A stretch of DNA of 64,000 bases. Source: Fen-1273 sp963748405 (lineage in GTDB: Bacteria; Bacteroidota; Ignavibacteria; UBA10030; UBA6906). Positions 36,692-45,534 of this stretch are shown here, piece after piece (the stretch's first letter is position 1; each line of letters opens with the position of its first letter). The stretch lies in assembly GCA_963748405.1 (NCBI GenBank), contig CAVVIT010000004.1, positions 124,001-188,000 of the forward strand. Direction: 5' to 3'. Below the pieces are notes generated by a model. It saw only the letters and a list, made by a program, of their open reading frames with translations. It had not been told where the DNA came from and did not search any database. The translations under genes and the position numbers were made by a program.

Positions 36692-37816
36692 ATGAAGGAG
36701 TGCATCCCCTCTCTCTGCTTCGCCACCATGGTGCTTGCATGCCTCGTACTCATCGCGCTTCAGGGAGGGTGCGCTCACGAAGTAGTCGGCCCTAATCCGA
36801 ATCCGGAAGTCGATTCGATAGTGAATCCGCCTCTTAGCGGCAATTTCGTGCTCTGTTATACAATGTCTGTCGCTGGTCATTGGAATGTGCTAATTTCTGG
36901 CTCTAGATCTCTTAATCTTTCCGTATCCACAGGCGCCTTGCCTTCCCAAGACGACGAGTACCCACAATGGTCGCCCAACGGCAATTTCATTCTGTTTCAG
37001 AGATCCTTGTCTGTGTTCGGTCCAACGGCAGAAGTATTCGATGTGAAACACGACACATGTTTCAATGCGACATCGGATGGGGGCGTAGTCGCACTGCCGC
37101 CAGGTTGGACTCCAAGTTCCGAACTCTATTGTGCATATCAAGCTCCTGTGGGAACCCCCACTGCCACTTACCTAATGAACCCCGATGGCACGCAGAAGAA
37201 GAGAATCCTCTCAGGGGCGGCGAATATCTTCTTCTACTCAGATGGCCACTCGTTTGTCTATCGAAACGGATCAAACTGGTACCGAACTGATGTGGACTCG
37301 ACAGTCAACGAGTTCATCTTGAACGAACAACCTGGAGGGAATCAACATATCACAGTTCAAGATTTCAATGGTACGAACGGAGATTTCCTTGTCAATACGA
37401 ACATGGTCCAAGGATATTCGAGCGTGATCGGAACGTTCAACGCTGGAACTGGCGTCCAGAAGGAAATAATATTCGCTGACCCCGGTTTTACGCTGGCCTT
37501 TGAGCGGTATTCCCCTGATCATTCGAAAATTGTATTTGTAGAAATTGGAGCATCGGACCAGTACCTGTCGATTTGGTGGAACGGGGCGAAAAGGAGATTG
37601 GTCCATCTTCCGCATTCTGACCCTCCCGTTGCGTTCAGCTATTGGCCTATGCAGTTCTCATCCGATGGGCAGTACGTAGCATTTTCTGAGCAGTTCTTCA
37701 CCAGCGGACAAGAGGTTAGTTGGGTAGAACGATTGTATGTTGTCGATATTGTCAGTCGAGGGATTCAAAGTTTTGGCGATGGCTTCGCTCCGTCGTGGCC
37801 ACCACAAATGCAATAG
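36692..37816 (+). CDS. Lipoprotein with TolB/PD40-like propeller repeats
   Basis: 374 residues from ATG 36692, chosen for the GAGGAGG nine bases upstream. A lipoprotein-type signal (SLCFATMVLACLVLIALQGGC) puts the lipid-carrying Cys near residue 27. The rest has PD40-like strands: DEYPQWSPNGNFILFQRS, FERYSPDHSKIVFVEIG and MQFSSDGQYVAFSEQF, typical of TolB-like six-bladed propellers that bind proteins at the cell surface. It is the first gene of cargo unit 3, 124 bases upstream of the papain-like gene. Confidence 0.72.
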   Translation: MKECIPSLCFATMVLACLVLIALQGGCAHEVVGPNPNPEVDSIVNPPLSGNFVLCYTMSVAGHWNVLISGSRSLNLSVSTGALPSQDDEYPQWSPNGNFILFQRSLSVFGPTAEVFDVKHDTCFNATSDGGVVALPPGWTPSSELYCAYQAPVGTPTATYLMNPDGTQKKRILSGAANIFFYSDGHSFVYRNGSNWYRTDVDSTVNEFILNEQPGGNQHITVQDFNGTNGDFLVNTNMVQGYSSVIGTFNAGTGVQKEIIFADPGFTLAFERYSPDHSKIVFVEIGASDQYLSIWWNGAKRRLVHLPHSDPPVAFSYWPMQFSSDGQYVAFSEQFFTSGQEVSWVERLYVVDIVSRGIQSFGDGFAPSWPPQMQ

Positions 37817-37940
37817 GCATCAATGTTATAGCAAGCGATCCAACTCGAATCCAGGAATTCTTTTAGGCTCCTTGTTTTGTCGAGTCAAGGCATCGAACCC
37901 CAATCATGCACCAGACCCTGGACCAAACTTGGAGGTCAGC

Positions 37941-40265
37941 ATGAAATCGTACTGCACTGCATTCGGCTTAGTGACAGCCGTGATATTTCTCGGCTTCCTT
38001 GGCAGCGCTCAACAGAAAGACAATCACGGCAAGCGTTCTTACACACCAGACGAGGTGAGATCATTTTGTGGAATACCTGTTGACACGAGTCAGATGAAAA
38101 GGATTCTTGCAGCAGAAGACAGTATGTACCATGATTACTTGGTGAAGCACAAGAACCTTTCAAAAGTAGAAACCGCTCCAAATTGGCAATCAATGATGAG
38201 TCCTGTTGAGCTACAGGGTTGTGGCGATTGTTGGGCCTATGCGGCGACTGGAGTTGCCGAAGGTCAACTTCATATATTGATTGGTTCGAACATCGGAATC
38301 AACATGGATGAGAGTGACATTGTCGACAACACTGTCGGGTGTGTTGTAAGTTACGCCAGCACCGCGTGGGCATATATTGGCACGTACAAGGCGATAAGTG
38401 AGGTCAATAATAATTATCCGAATTTTGCGGGGGTCCGATGGGGCGTAACAAGTTCTGCCTCTGGCGAGGCTGCGGGCGTTCAAAACATAAAGACCTTGTT
38501 AAATCAAGGTCCAGTTTCCGCGAGCTTCTATGTGTATGACAATTTTGGCTCGTACTTTGCCACTTACGGCCCGACCGCCGTCTACACGCAAACATCAGGC
38601 AATTACATCGGGAATCACGCTGTGGTTATCGTGAGCTATACCGATTATCCGGGCGGTGGGGGGTATTGGCTCTGCAAGAATAGTTGGGGAGATTGGTGGG
38701 GCGACAATGGCTACTTCAGGATAGGCTATGGAGTATGCGGCATCGACTACTTGAACAACGGTTATGTGACGGTTGATTGGAGTTGTGTCGGAAAAATCGT
38801 GCCCAATCTCTTTGCAACATTGAATAGCGCGGCCAGCTACAATTTTGTCAACAATGAATGGATCGTTGCCACTGGTGCTTCAGGACTAAGCGGAAACATC
38901 TCGATACCGTATGGGCGTACATTGGAGTTTCTGCCTGGCGCGAGTCTCAACTTCAGCGGGTACTACATCGACGCGAGCGGGACATTTCTCTTTGGAAGTG
39001 GCTGTGCTTTGTCAACTGGGACGAGATACTACAACATATATTCAACGCTCGCAACCGCAATAGCTGCCGCAGGATCCGGTCAAACGGTCACCGTAAATGG
39101 ACCACAGCTAATTTCAAGTGATGCGACTGTGAGTGCGGGGAGGACTCTCCAGTTAAACCCGGGAAGTTCAATCGCCTATGGGGCTGCAAACGCTCGACTA
39201 TGGGTTTATGGCACCTTGAATGTGAACGGGTCAGTATCGAGTCACGTGGTTCTTGACGGACAAGGCTACTCGAGATCTACGTACACGTATCCTCTCGTCT
39301 TGACCTTTTCAGGGGGGACGGCGAACATTCAATATGCTGATTTCACCAACGCCGCCTATGATGTAACGACTTGGTCTAACAGTGGCGGGGTGAGCATTCA
39401 GAATTGTTCTTTTTCGAATTTCGGGTATACCTCGGGTGCTAGGGCCATAATGATTAATGCGTCGACATCGAGCATTTCCGTTTCCAATAACTCAATCACC
39501 GGCTCGAACTCTCAGGGCACCGGGATTTATATCTACAACACTGGGACGAATGTTGCTGTTACCGGGAACACCATCACGAACTGCGGGACCGGCGTTCATC
39601 CTTATTCGTCAAACGCGTTTCTCACGAGCAATACGATTTGGAATAATGCTGGTTTCGGAATTCAAGCGGACTACGTATCAACGAGCGCAGTGTATCGAAG
39701 CAACGACATCAGAAATAGCGTTTACGGGTTATCGCTGAATTCATCTTCCCCGTGGGTCGTCGGGAACGTCATTATTGAGAACAGCCCCAATGTATTTGCG
39801 AGTTCAAGTTCTCCGACATTTGAAGAACTTCCAACAGGGCAGCAGCAGCCCGGTCCGGGGCATAATGTCGTGGCACATGGTCCCTCACCGTTGGTGAATA
39901 TCCAAAATGGTTCATATGCTTGCTTTGGATACGATACCCAAGGAGGTTACAATAGCTTTTATGACACCGACCTCCCCGACTTCTACGTCCTTAGTAATTC
40001 CATAGCCGTGGCTGACTTGAATTACTGGGGGGGCGCTCCCTCTCTGTATGTGGACGGGACTTCATCAGCACTTTCGGATAATCCACTTGCTTCTGACCCC
40101 AATCCAGATCCTCTGGGAAAGAGAGTGGTTCACGCGGGTCTGGTTGGGCTTGCAAAGGGTCCTTTGGCAGATTCGATCAAGTCAGGCGGCTTTAGTCTGT
40201 ACCTGCTTGGCATCAAAGAAGGGCAGAATGTAATGCTCCCCGGAAGTCAAGACATATTTCTGTGA
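37941..40265 (+). pseudogene. Papain-like (C1A) peptidase with beta-helix, 5' part, split by IS3
   Basis: 774 residues from ATG 37941 behind GGAGG, with signal peptide to about residue 24. The peptidase domain (about 75-275) has Gln92 and Cys97 in LQGCGDCWAYA, His226 in GNHAVVIVSY and Asn247 in CKNSWGDWWGDNGYF, the papain catalytic set. A long beta-helix follows (about 400-720). The frame stops at the first bases of an IS3 element (TGA belongs to the IS end). Joining base 40262 to 41603 restores one open frame of about 1054 residues ending in a T9SS sorting domain. The truncated product would be exported by Sec but lack the sorting signal. Confidence 0.85.
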
Positions 40266-40285
40266 GATTTGGTTGAGTCTTTTTT

Positions 40286-41125
40286 TTAAGCCGCTGCTGT
40301 CTGTGTCTGGTTCAGCGAAGCTTCAAAGTCGATCGGGCTCATGCCCATCAATGTCGAGTGCGGATAATCCAGGTTGTAGAACAGGAAGAAGGTGTTGACG
40401 GCCGCCAGGGCCTGTTCAAGAGACTCGAACTCGTTCGGCCAAACGACTTCCTCCTTGAACGTCCGCATGAAGCGCTCGGTGTCTGCGTTCCCTTTCGGGT
40501 TATTGTAGCTGGTTGTAACGTGCTCGATCTTCAGGATGTCGAGGACCTTTTCGTAGCGTGCGCTCGTCGGTTGTGAGCCATTGTCGCTCATCAGGTGAAC
40601 GTCCTCCACCCGGCTGCCTGCAGGACAGGCGACTTCGACGGCCTGGTGCAGTGCCTCGAGCCAGAGGTCCGTCTTCGGCCGGAGCCCGAGCGAGTAGCCC
40701 AGGGCCCGCTTGGTGTACCAGTCAATGACGACCACCATGTACAGCCAGCCGAGACCTTGGACGTAGAACTTGGTCATGTCCGTACCCCACCACTCGTTCC
40801 GTCGAGTGGGCTGAGGCTTGGAGCGGGTCTCGGCGCGCTTCGCTTTGTAGCGCTTGACCGGGACCGAGAGCCCGTGGAGTCGCATCAGACGCCGCACGCG
40901 CTTGCGGTTCACGCACAACGAGCATTTGCGCTGGAGAAACGCTGTGATCCGCCGGTATCCCCAGAAGGGGTGCTTCCCGGCCAGATCCCGGATCTTCTCC
41001 AGGAGGGCAGCCTCGGAAGCGTCCTGCTGAAGTGCCTCCGGCTTTATGATCCTGAGAGCTTGTTGGCGCCGGTAGTAACTCGCCCGGGAGAGCCGTAAGA
41101 TCCGGCAGGTCTCAGCCACCGGCAC
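40286..41125 (-). CDS. IS3-family transposase OrfB (DDE integrase)
   Basis: The 279 residues shown start at a GTG, but the frame is open further upstream to the A9 slippery site, reading TETVLGDDELVRALEAEGVP. The HTH_21 region (HPFWGYRRITAFLQRK) is followed by the rve core: Asp in WWGTDMTKF, Asp in HLMSDNGSQ and Glu in GNADTERFMRTFKEE, the DD(35)E triad. It is most likely made as an OrfAB fusion. Confidence 0.9.
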   Translation of the reverse strand: MPVAETCRILRLSRASYYRRQQALRIIKPEALQQDASEAALLEKIRDLAGKHPFWGYRRITAFLQRKCSLCVNRKRVRRLMRLHGLSVPVKRYKAKRAETRSKPQPTRRNEWWGTDMTKFYVQGLGWLYMVVVIDWYTKRALGYSLGLRPKTDLWLEALHQAVEVACPAGSRVEDVHLMSDNGSQPTSARYEKVLDILKIEHVTTSYNNPKGNADTERFMRTFKEEVVWPNEFESLEQALAAVNTFFLFYNLDYPHSTLMGMSPIDFEASLNQTQTAAA

Positions 41126-41163
41126 GCCTTCGGCCTCAAGCGCACGGACGAGCTCGTCATCAC

Positions 41164-41460
41164 CTAGAACAGTTTCAGTTTTTTTTTAAACACCTGGATC
41201 TCGACCGCCTGTTGGCCGATGACCCGTTCCAACTCGGCGATCTTCGCCTTGTCGACGTCACTCGATCCGCGGCCTCCTGGGCCATTGCCGGCCAGGGCAG
41301 TCTTGCCGCCTTCGAAGAACTTATCGCGCCAGTTGTAGTAGGTGGCCTGGCTGATACCGTGGTTGCGACAGAGTTCCGTGATGTTCGTCGATTCCTTCAG
41401 CCCTTCGAGGACGATGGCGAGCTTCTCCTCGATCGATTTTCCTGATTCGGCGTGCGGCAT
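41164..41460 (-). CDS. IS3-family transposase OrfA
   Basis: 98 residues with the HTH_Tnp_1 pattern: SIEEKLAIVLEGLKESTNIT, CRNHGISQATYYNWRDKFFE, then a leucine-zipper-like helix (DKAKIAELERVIGQQAVE). It ends KKKLKLF over the nine-A run where minus-one frameshifting would join OrfB. Confidence 0.9.
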   Translation of the reverse strand: MPHAESGKSIEEKLAIVLEGLKESTNITELCRNHGISQATYYNWRDKFFEGGKTALAGNGPGGRGSSDVDKAKIAELERVIGQQAVEIQVFKKKLKLF

Positions 41461-41601
41461 ACGTTGGTTCTCCTCTATTATGGGAAGTATGAGAACCAGA
41501 CGTCAAAGATGCAACGGCTCGAAAATCGTGGCGCCAAGGCACTCCTCCCCCCCACGGAGTGCCTTGAGAGGGAAGAAAGACTCAAGACACTGACTGTCTC
41601 A

Positions 41602-42445
41602 GCTCAGACGGGGGCAATATAAGAATACCGACCTGAACGCTGCATGCAAGACATTTGCCACGCTCATAAACTCAAATCCGCAATCCACCTATGCGCCGCT
41701 TGCGCTCACGTGTTACTACCGCCTGATCCAATTCCAAGCCGGCGCAGGTTCGGTGAACCTCGTTTCGAGCACGAGTTTTTCTGATTTCTATTTACTTCTA
41801 GAGTCGTTGTCCACGCAAAACGTGTCTAATCCACTCCGCCCAATAGGACTCAGAATACTTGCCCGAGAGGGCTTCCTCTCCGAATCGATCCCGGAAGCGC
41901 TCTCATACCTGGAGACTGTCCGAAGAGACTACAGAGGCACCGCCTTCGAATTGTGTTCGCTCTACGACCTTGTCTCTTACTACGTTGGACCGGGCGAGAA
42001 CGCTGTCCGAGCGGACTCCATTGTAGCGGATATGAAGCAGCGATTTGCCAACGAAGATTTGACCAAGATGGCTCGTCTGTTGGTTGGGGAAAAGCTATCG
42101 ACTGCTCAAGCAAACGCACAAGTGCGCGATTCAACCGCTCAGCAGGTTCTGATGGACTCGCGCATTGAGGCATTTCCGAACCCATTCAATCCTTCGACTC
42201 AAATCCGATATTCGCTTGCTGAACCTGGGAAGGTTTCCCTGATCGTCTATGATGTGCTCGGCCGAGAAATTACAGCTCTTGCGAACGAGTACCAGCAGGC
42301 CGGCCAACATGACGTCACTTGGAACTCCTGTCAGAGCTCAGGTGTACCAGCGTCCACTGGATTGTACTTCGCTCGGTTGAGGGTGTTGAATGATCTCGGA
42401 GGGGTGAAATTCGCGAAAACGATCAAGCTCCTCTTGACAAAGTAG
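41602..42445 (+). pseudogene. Papain-like T9SS protein, 3' part behind IS3
   Basis: The open frame begins with LRRGQYKNTDLNAACKTFAT right at the IS3 end and runs 280 residues to TIKLLLTK, without its own good start (a GTG at 41753 has no ribosome site). It has a helical TPR-like region and a T9SS type A sorting domain (AFPNPFNPSTQIRYSLA, YDVLGREITAL, TGLYFARLRVL). The end is highly similar to the 31198 gene, also at the DNA level past the stop. It is the separated C-terminus of the 37941 gene. Confidence 0.85.
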
Positions 42446-42468
42446 GCATCAGCTGAATCGAACAACGA

Positions 42469-42498
42469 GAGCCCAAACCGCGAGAGGAGGGCTCTTTG
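42469..42498 (+). terminator. Terminator closing cargo unit 3
   Basis: GAGCCC and GGGCTC with an AAACCGCGAGAGGA loop followed by TTTG. It is the third version of the repeated unit-closing hairpin and faces the terminator of the leftward module about 55 bases further on. Confidence 0.78.
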
Positions 42499-42554
42499 TA
42501 TTTCGATCTAGGTATTGGTGGAAAACACAATTGGACAATTGGTAGAGTAAACAA

Positions 42555-42580
42555 AAATGCCCCGATGTTCTGGGGCATTT
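42555..42580 (-). terminator. Terminator of the leftward replication-associated module
   Basis: AAATGCCCC and GGGGCATTT form a nine-pair stem with an eight-base loop. On the minus strand the stem runs into a T-rich tract (TTTTTGTTT), ending the operon that starts at 45469. Confidence 0.8.
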
Positions 42581-42585
42581 CCATG

Positions 42586-43063
42586 TCAATTCATCCTCGA
42601 CCTCGCAATAAACAGGGTCGTGGCCAGCTTCTGCAGCTCGTCCGATACCTGGACGCCAGCACTTTTGATGATCGAATCCGCGTCTACAACGCACTGAAGG
42701 AGCATATCCCGCAGTGAATCATCGACGTGAGATCCGTTGCCATTTCCGTTAGGCGGAGGTGCCGGCTGTTTCGACAAAACCGTGAACTCCACGATTCCGA
42801 CGACTCGCCTGCCCTGTTGCTGGGGAACCTTCTTGATCGAGAATTCATCGCCCGAATGAAGCCCGCTTTCAAGAATCTTCGCGTGGATGTCTTCGGGGTG
42901 CGAAGAAACTCTTCTCCTCGCCATTCTCGGTCACTCCATACAGGTAGTACTGTCCGTATGAGTTCTGGCCGACGTATGCTTTGTCGCGAGTAAGTGTGAG
43001 CCGCGCCTCTTGGCCGAGATTCAAGTCAACCTTCGGTTTCATTCCGTTCCCGTTCTGTGTCAT
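42586..43063 (-). pseudogene. Phage/plasmid-type small protein broken by a one-base frameshift
   Basis: Two overlapping frames belong together. The first, from ATG 43063 behind GGAGGAAAGG, reads VDLNLGQEARLTLTRDKAYV ... GEEKSFFAP and then loses sense; the second continues EDIHAKILESGLHSGDEFSI to the stop at 42586. Removing one C from the CCCC run near 42895 joins them into a protein of about 158 residues. The first frame overlaps the Gam gene by 38 bases. It may be a real mutation, a sequencing error or a programmed shift. The family is not named; function is probably DNA or nucleotide related from context. Confidence 0.7.
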
Positions 43064-43580
43064 CCTTTCCTCCATTTGTGGTGTATGAGAAACGAACGTC
43101 CGCAGGGATGAATTGAACCCCCGCTGGAATTTCTCCCGTTGTCTTGATGTGATTGACAATTGCCTGTATATCCGGAGTGATCTGCTCAGGGACGGAACGG
43201 ACCAGCTTCAACTTGGTCCCGATCTTCAGGAATTCATCCAGAGCAACAACTGCGACCTTATCCCGGCCTTTCCGAAGCTTCAGTGATCCATGAGGAAGGC
43301 GGAGAGTTTTCTCCCCAGTCGACCTCATGAATCCATCCAGATTGAACACGAGCCACGAGCGCTTCTTGTCGAGTCGTGCGAGTTCATTTGCCCGATATTC
43401 CTCAATCAGCTTGAGCTCCTTGTCGCAAAGCTCATTTACAGCAGCCATCCCTTCTTCAAGCTTCGAAATGGCCGCAAGGATCTGATCCGCCCTTAACCGG
43501 TCCATTTCAATCTTCTTCTCCTGGTCAGCCTGTTCGGACTGAATGAGCAGCTCTTCGATAAAGTCTATTCGTTCCTCCAT
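43026..43580 (-). CDS. Host-nuclease inhibitor Gam-like protein
   Basis: 184 residues from ATG 43580 behind GAAGGAAGGGG. A long N-terminal coiled coil (RADQILAAISKLEEGMAAVN ... LIEEYRANELARLDKKRSW) is followed by the compact Gam fold with GEKTLRLPHGSLKLRKG. Gam of phage Mu and its relatives binds double-strand DNA ends and blocks exonucleases such as RecBCD/AddAB. It would protect linear replication or excision intermediates of this element. Length is normal for the family. Confidence 0.82.
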   Translation of the reverse strand: MEERIDFIEELLIQSEQADQEKKIEMDRLRADQILAAISKLEEGMAAVNELCDKELKLIEEYRANELARLDKKRSWLVFNLDGFMRSTGEKTLRLPHGSLKLRKGRDKVAVVALDEFLKIGTKLKLVRSVPEQITPDIQAIVNHIKTTGEIPAGVQFIPADVRFSYTTNGGKDDTERERNETEG

Positions 43581-43582
43581 TG

Positions 43583-43672
43583 TTACCCCTTCCTTCCTCT
43601 GAGAATAATCCCGATTGCTTCCAGAGCCGCCTGAGCAGCGGAGACGATGATAAGCCACATCTTCCTGGTCAT
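43583..43672 (-). CDS. 29-residue membrane peptide
   Basis: ATG 43672 is preceded by GAAAGGAGTAGACGT, one of the best ribosome sites in the region. The product is TRKMWLIIVSAAQAALEAIG plus a short basic tail: one membrane helix with charged ends. It ends two bases before the Gam start, so it is part of the operon. Small single-helix peptides (smalltalk-type) occur in Bacteroidota mobile elements; I cannot assign this one. Confidence 0.55.
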   Translation of the reverse strand: MTRKMWLIIVSAAQAALEAIGIILRGRKG

Positions 43673-43746
43673 ACGTCTACTCCTTTCGATGAAAGAACAG
43701 GCCGATCCCTCAATCGAGGAACCGGCCGTTTGTTGGTGAATGAGGG

Positions 43747-44709
43747 TTAATTCAGAATTAACTGTGCCAGCGAGAACCCCTTCTGTTTCAACCTCTCTCC
43801 AGCCCCAAACCATGCGCTCTTCAGCCGGCGATCGGGATTTGAGGAGTGCTGAACGTGATCTGTGTATTCAGTGAGGGCATTGTACGCCCCCCAGAGGGTT
43901 CCACGGGTCATTTCCGCTCCCGCCCCCGACTCATGGAGATCGAGAATGGTTCGGCGAATGTTCTCCGTGCGCGTCGACGATTCAGCGTCCTCATTATCGG
44001 GGATCAGTTTCTCCACGTATTCGAGAAGCTCTTTGTCGGATAACTTCTTCAACGCCATCCGGTTGAATATGTAGTCTAGCTGCTCGTACAGGTCATTGGA
44101 CAATCCAAGGAGCTTGCTCGCTTCGGCAAGATTCTCCACGGCGCTTGGAGTATGGCGGATCCTGACCTCTTCCTCAGATCCAGAAAGAGCGACGGAAAGC
44201 GTATTCGAACAAACAACCCTCACAGGAGTTAGTTTGCAGCGCACCAGGGAAGAACCATCATGGGAATTGGTGAGGAGGAGATATTTCTTCACGATATCCT
44301 TCCCCCGAACCTTGATGTATCCCGGCAAACGGGCGAGGATCCAGAGCTTTTCCCCATTGCCGAGACACCCAGCCGTTTCATAGATTGCCTCTCCTGAACC
44401 CACAAGAGAGTCGAAGAACACGAAAGCATCCCGATTCTGAATCACGGAATACCTGCTCCCGACGACGCCCATCACGCATTCTGTGTCCATCCGGACGGTA
44501 GCGAAATGGTCATCAATCGGAGCCCGTTTCTTTCCGTTGATCATTGCCTGAAGAGGCTTCTTCTCGACACGGTAGTCGAGCTGAGCGGCTTTGATGGCTT
44601 CTTCAGCAGTTGCGAGCTTCGGAAGCTGAATACCCTGCTTGTGCCATGCGGCTTCTCCGACGTACATCATCGAAGCCCTTCCATTCTGGAAATTGAGATT
44701 GTGCGACAT
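43747..44709 (-). CDS. DUF932 phage/plasmid-like protein
   Basis: 320 residues. The N-terminus (MMYVGEAAWHKQGIQLPKLA), DDHFATVRMDTECVMGVVGSR, YSVIQNRDAFVFFDSLV and VRVVCSNTLSVALSG are the recognised blocks of the DUF932 (TIGR03299) family, widespread in phages and plasmids, function unknown though linked to replication regions. Length is normal. It lies one base from the clamp-like gene, preceded by AAAGGAA. Confidence 0.9.
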   Translation of the reverse strand: MSHNLNFQNGRASMMYVGEAAWHKQGIQLPKLATAEEAIKAAQLDYRVEKKPLQAMINGKKRAPIDDHFATVRMDTECVMGVVGSRYSVIQNRDAFVFFDSLVGSGEAIYETAGCLGNGEKLWILARLPGYIKVRGKDIVKKYLLLTNSHDGSSLVRCKLTPVRVVCSNTLSVALSGSEEEVRIRHTPSAVENLAEASKLLGLSNDLYEQLDYIFNRMALKKLSDKELLEYVEKLIPDNEDAESSTRTENIRRTILDLHESGAGAEMTRGTLWGAYNALTEYTDHVQHSSNPDRRLKSAWFGAGERLKQKGFSLAQLILN

Positions 44710-44710
44710 G

Positions 44711-45238
44711 TCAGTTCCTTTCTTTGTTATTGAGTCGAATAGGCATTAGCACCCCGCACACACCCTCTTCGTGATGAACAGGGTGAACCAGGATAGTTTC
44801 AGTTGGAGAACCGAATTCCAGCACGATCTCCTCAGATCCAAGGGCTTCCGAAAGCGACTTGAGCATGGAAGCATTTATCCCAACGCGCAATGTGCGTCCC
44901 CGATGAGCGTGGAGAAGAATCTGCAACATCTTCGGCGGATGGACATCATCGAAGCTCGGGCGCTTTATCGTGCTTCCATCCGGAAGCTCCTGAGTGCCAT
45001 TGAGAACGATCCGGATGGTATCAAGTCCCTTGGGATTCACCTTCCGGGCCAGCTTCAAAGCGTCCGGAGTCATCCAACCTGTTTCATCCCCGTCATCAAC
45101 TGCCACCGGTACGATCGCAATCATTCGGCCATCACAGGCTATGGCATGACGTCTTGTGATGGAAATGTTGGTGAGGTTCGTTCGGGTTTCATCCGTCGAG
45201 ACGGCTTTCTCCAGCCGGTACTCCTTGTCGATTTGCAT
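44711..45238 (-). CDS. Sliding-clamp-like protein (DnaN C-terminal-domain type)
   Basis: 175 residues, ATG behind AGGAGG. The end TILVHPVHHEEGVCGVLMPI resembles the end of DNA polymerase III beta (VxPV...VLMPVRL), and the middle GRTLRVGINASMLKSLSEAL resembles the clamp strand-helix-strand unit. A full bacterial clamp has three such domains in about 370 residues, so this protein would need to oligomerise, as in the T4 or PCNA clamps. Its place with DUF932, Gam and a PUR-alpha-like gene supports a replication role. Assignment is from pattern memory. Confidence 0.65.
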   Translation of the reverse strand: MQIDKEYRLEKAVSTDETRTNLTNISITRRHAIACDGRMIAIVPVAVDDGDETGWMTPDALKLARKVNPKGLDTIRIVLNGTQELPDGSTIKRPSFDDVHPPKMLQILLHAHRGRTLRVGINASMLKSLSEALGSEEIVLEFGSPTETILVHPVHHEEGVCGVLMPIRLNNKERN

Positions 45239-45247
45239 TTGCTCCTC

Positions 45248-45469
45248 CTATTGTATTGCAGATGCGGCTGCTTCGTTCACAGCCTGGCGGAATTGCTCGA
45301 TGCTCTCGCCGAACACGCGAATTGTCGAACGGGACTTCTTCGAGTCGACGTCGATGCGGTGTTCCGAGATCGAGAGATACTTCGCTCCGTTATTGGCCTC
45401 TTTCACGTCGATGAAGAATGTGACTCTCCCCGCACGGACCATCGTTGAATAGATCGCGCTGTGCTGCAT
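45248..45469 (-). CDS. DUF3276/PUR-alpha-like nucleic-acid-binding protein
   Basis: 73 residues behind AGGAGG. RAGRVTFFIDVKEANNGAKY, LSISEHRI and a C-terminal helix (GESIEQFRQAVNEAAAS) match the Bacteroidota DUF3276 family, which has the PUR-alpha fold and binds single-stranded DNA or RNA. It is the first gene of the leftward module and would bind replication intermediates. The promoter must lie in 45470-45534, just ahead of the probable IS110 end. Confidence 0.75.
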   Translation of the reverse strand: MQHSAIYSTMVRAGRVTFFIDVKEANNGAKYLSISEHRIDVDSKKSRSTIRVFGESIEQFRQAVNEAAASAIQ

Positions 45470-45534
45470 GAATCCTCCTATGATTGGGAATGGTGATGGA
45501 CCATCGAGTTCTTATACCCGATTCGGGAGGACCC

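Larger units (their letters stand above)
40263..41601 (-). mobile_element. IS3-family insertion sequence
   Basis: About 1339 bases with imperfect inverted ends: both begin TGAGA and share TTGAGTCTT slightly further in, at a different distance on the two sides. OrfA and OrfB are on the minus strand in the usual minus-one relation, with a run of nine A at the junction. No clean target duplication is visible; the exact ends are uncertain by one or two bases. Confidence 0.82.
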
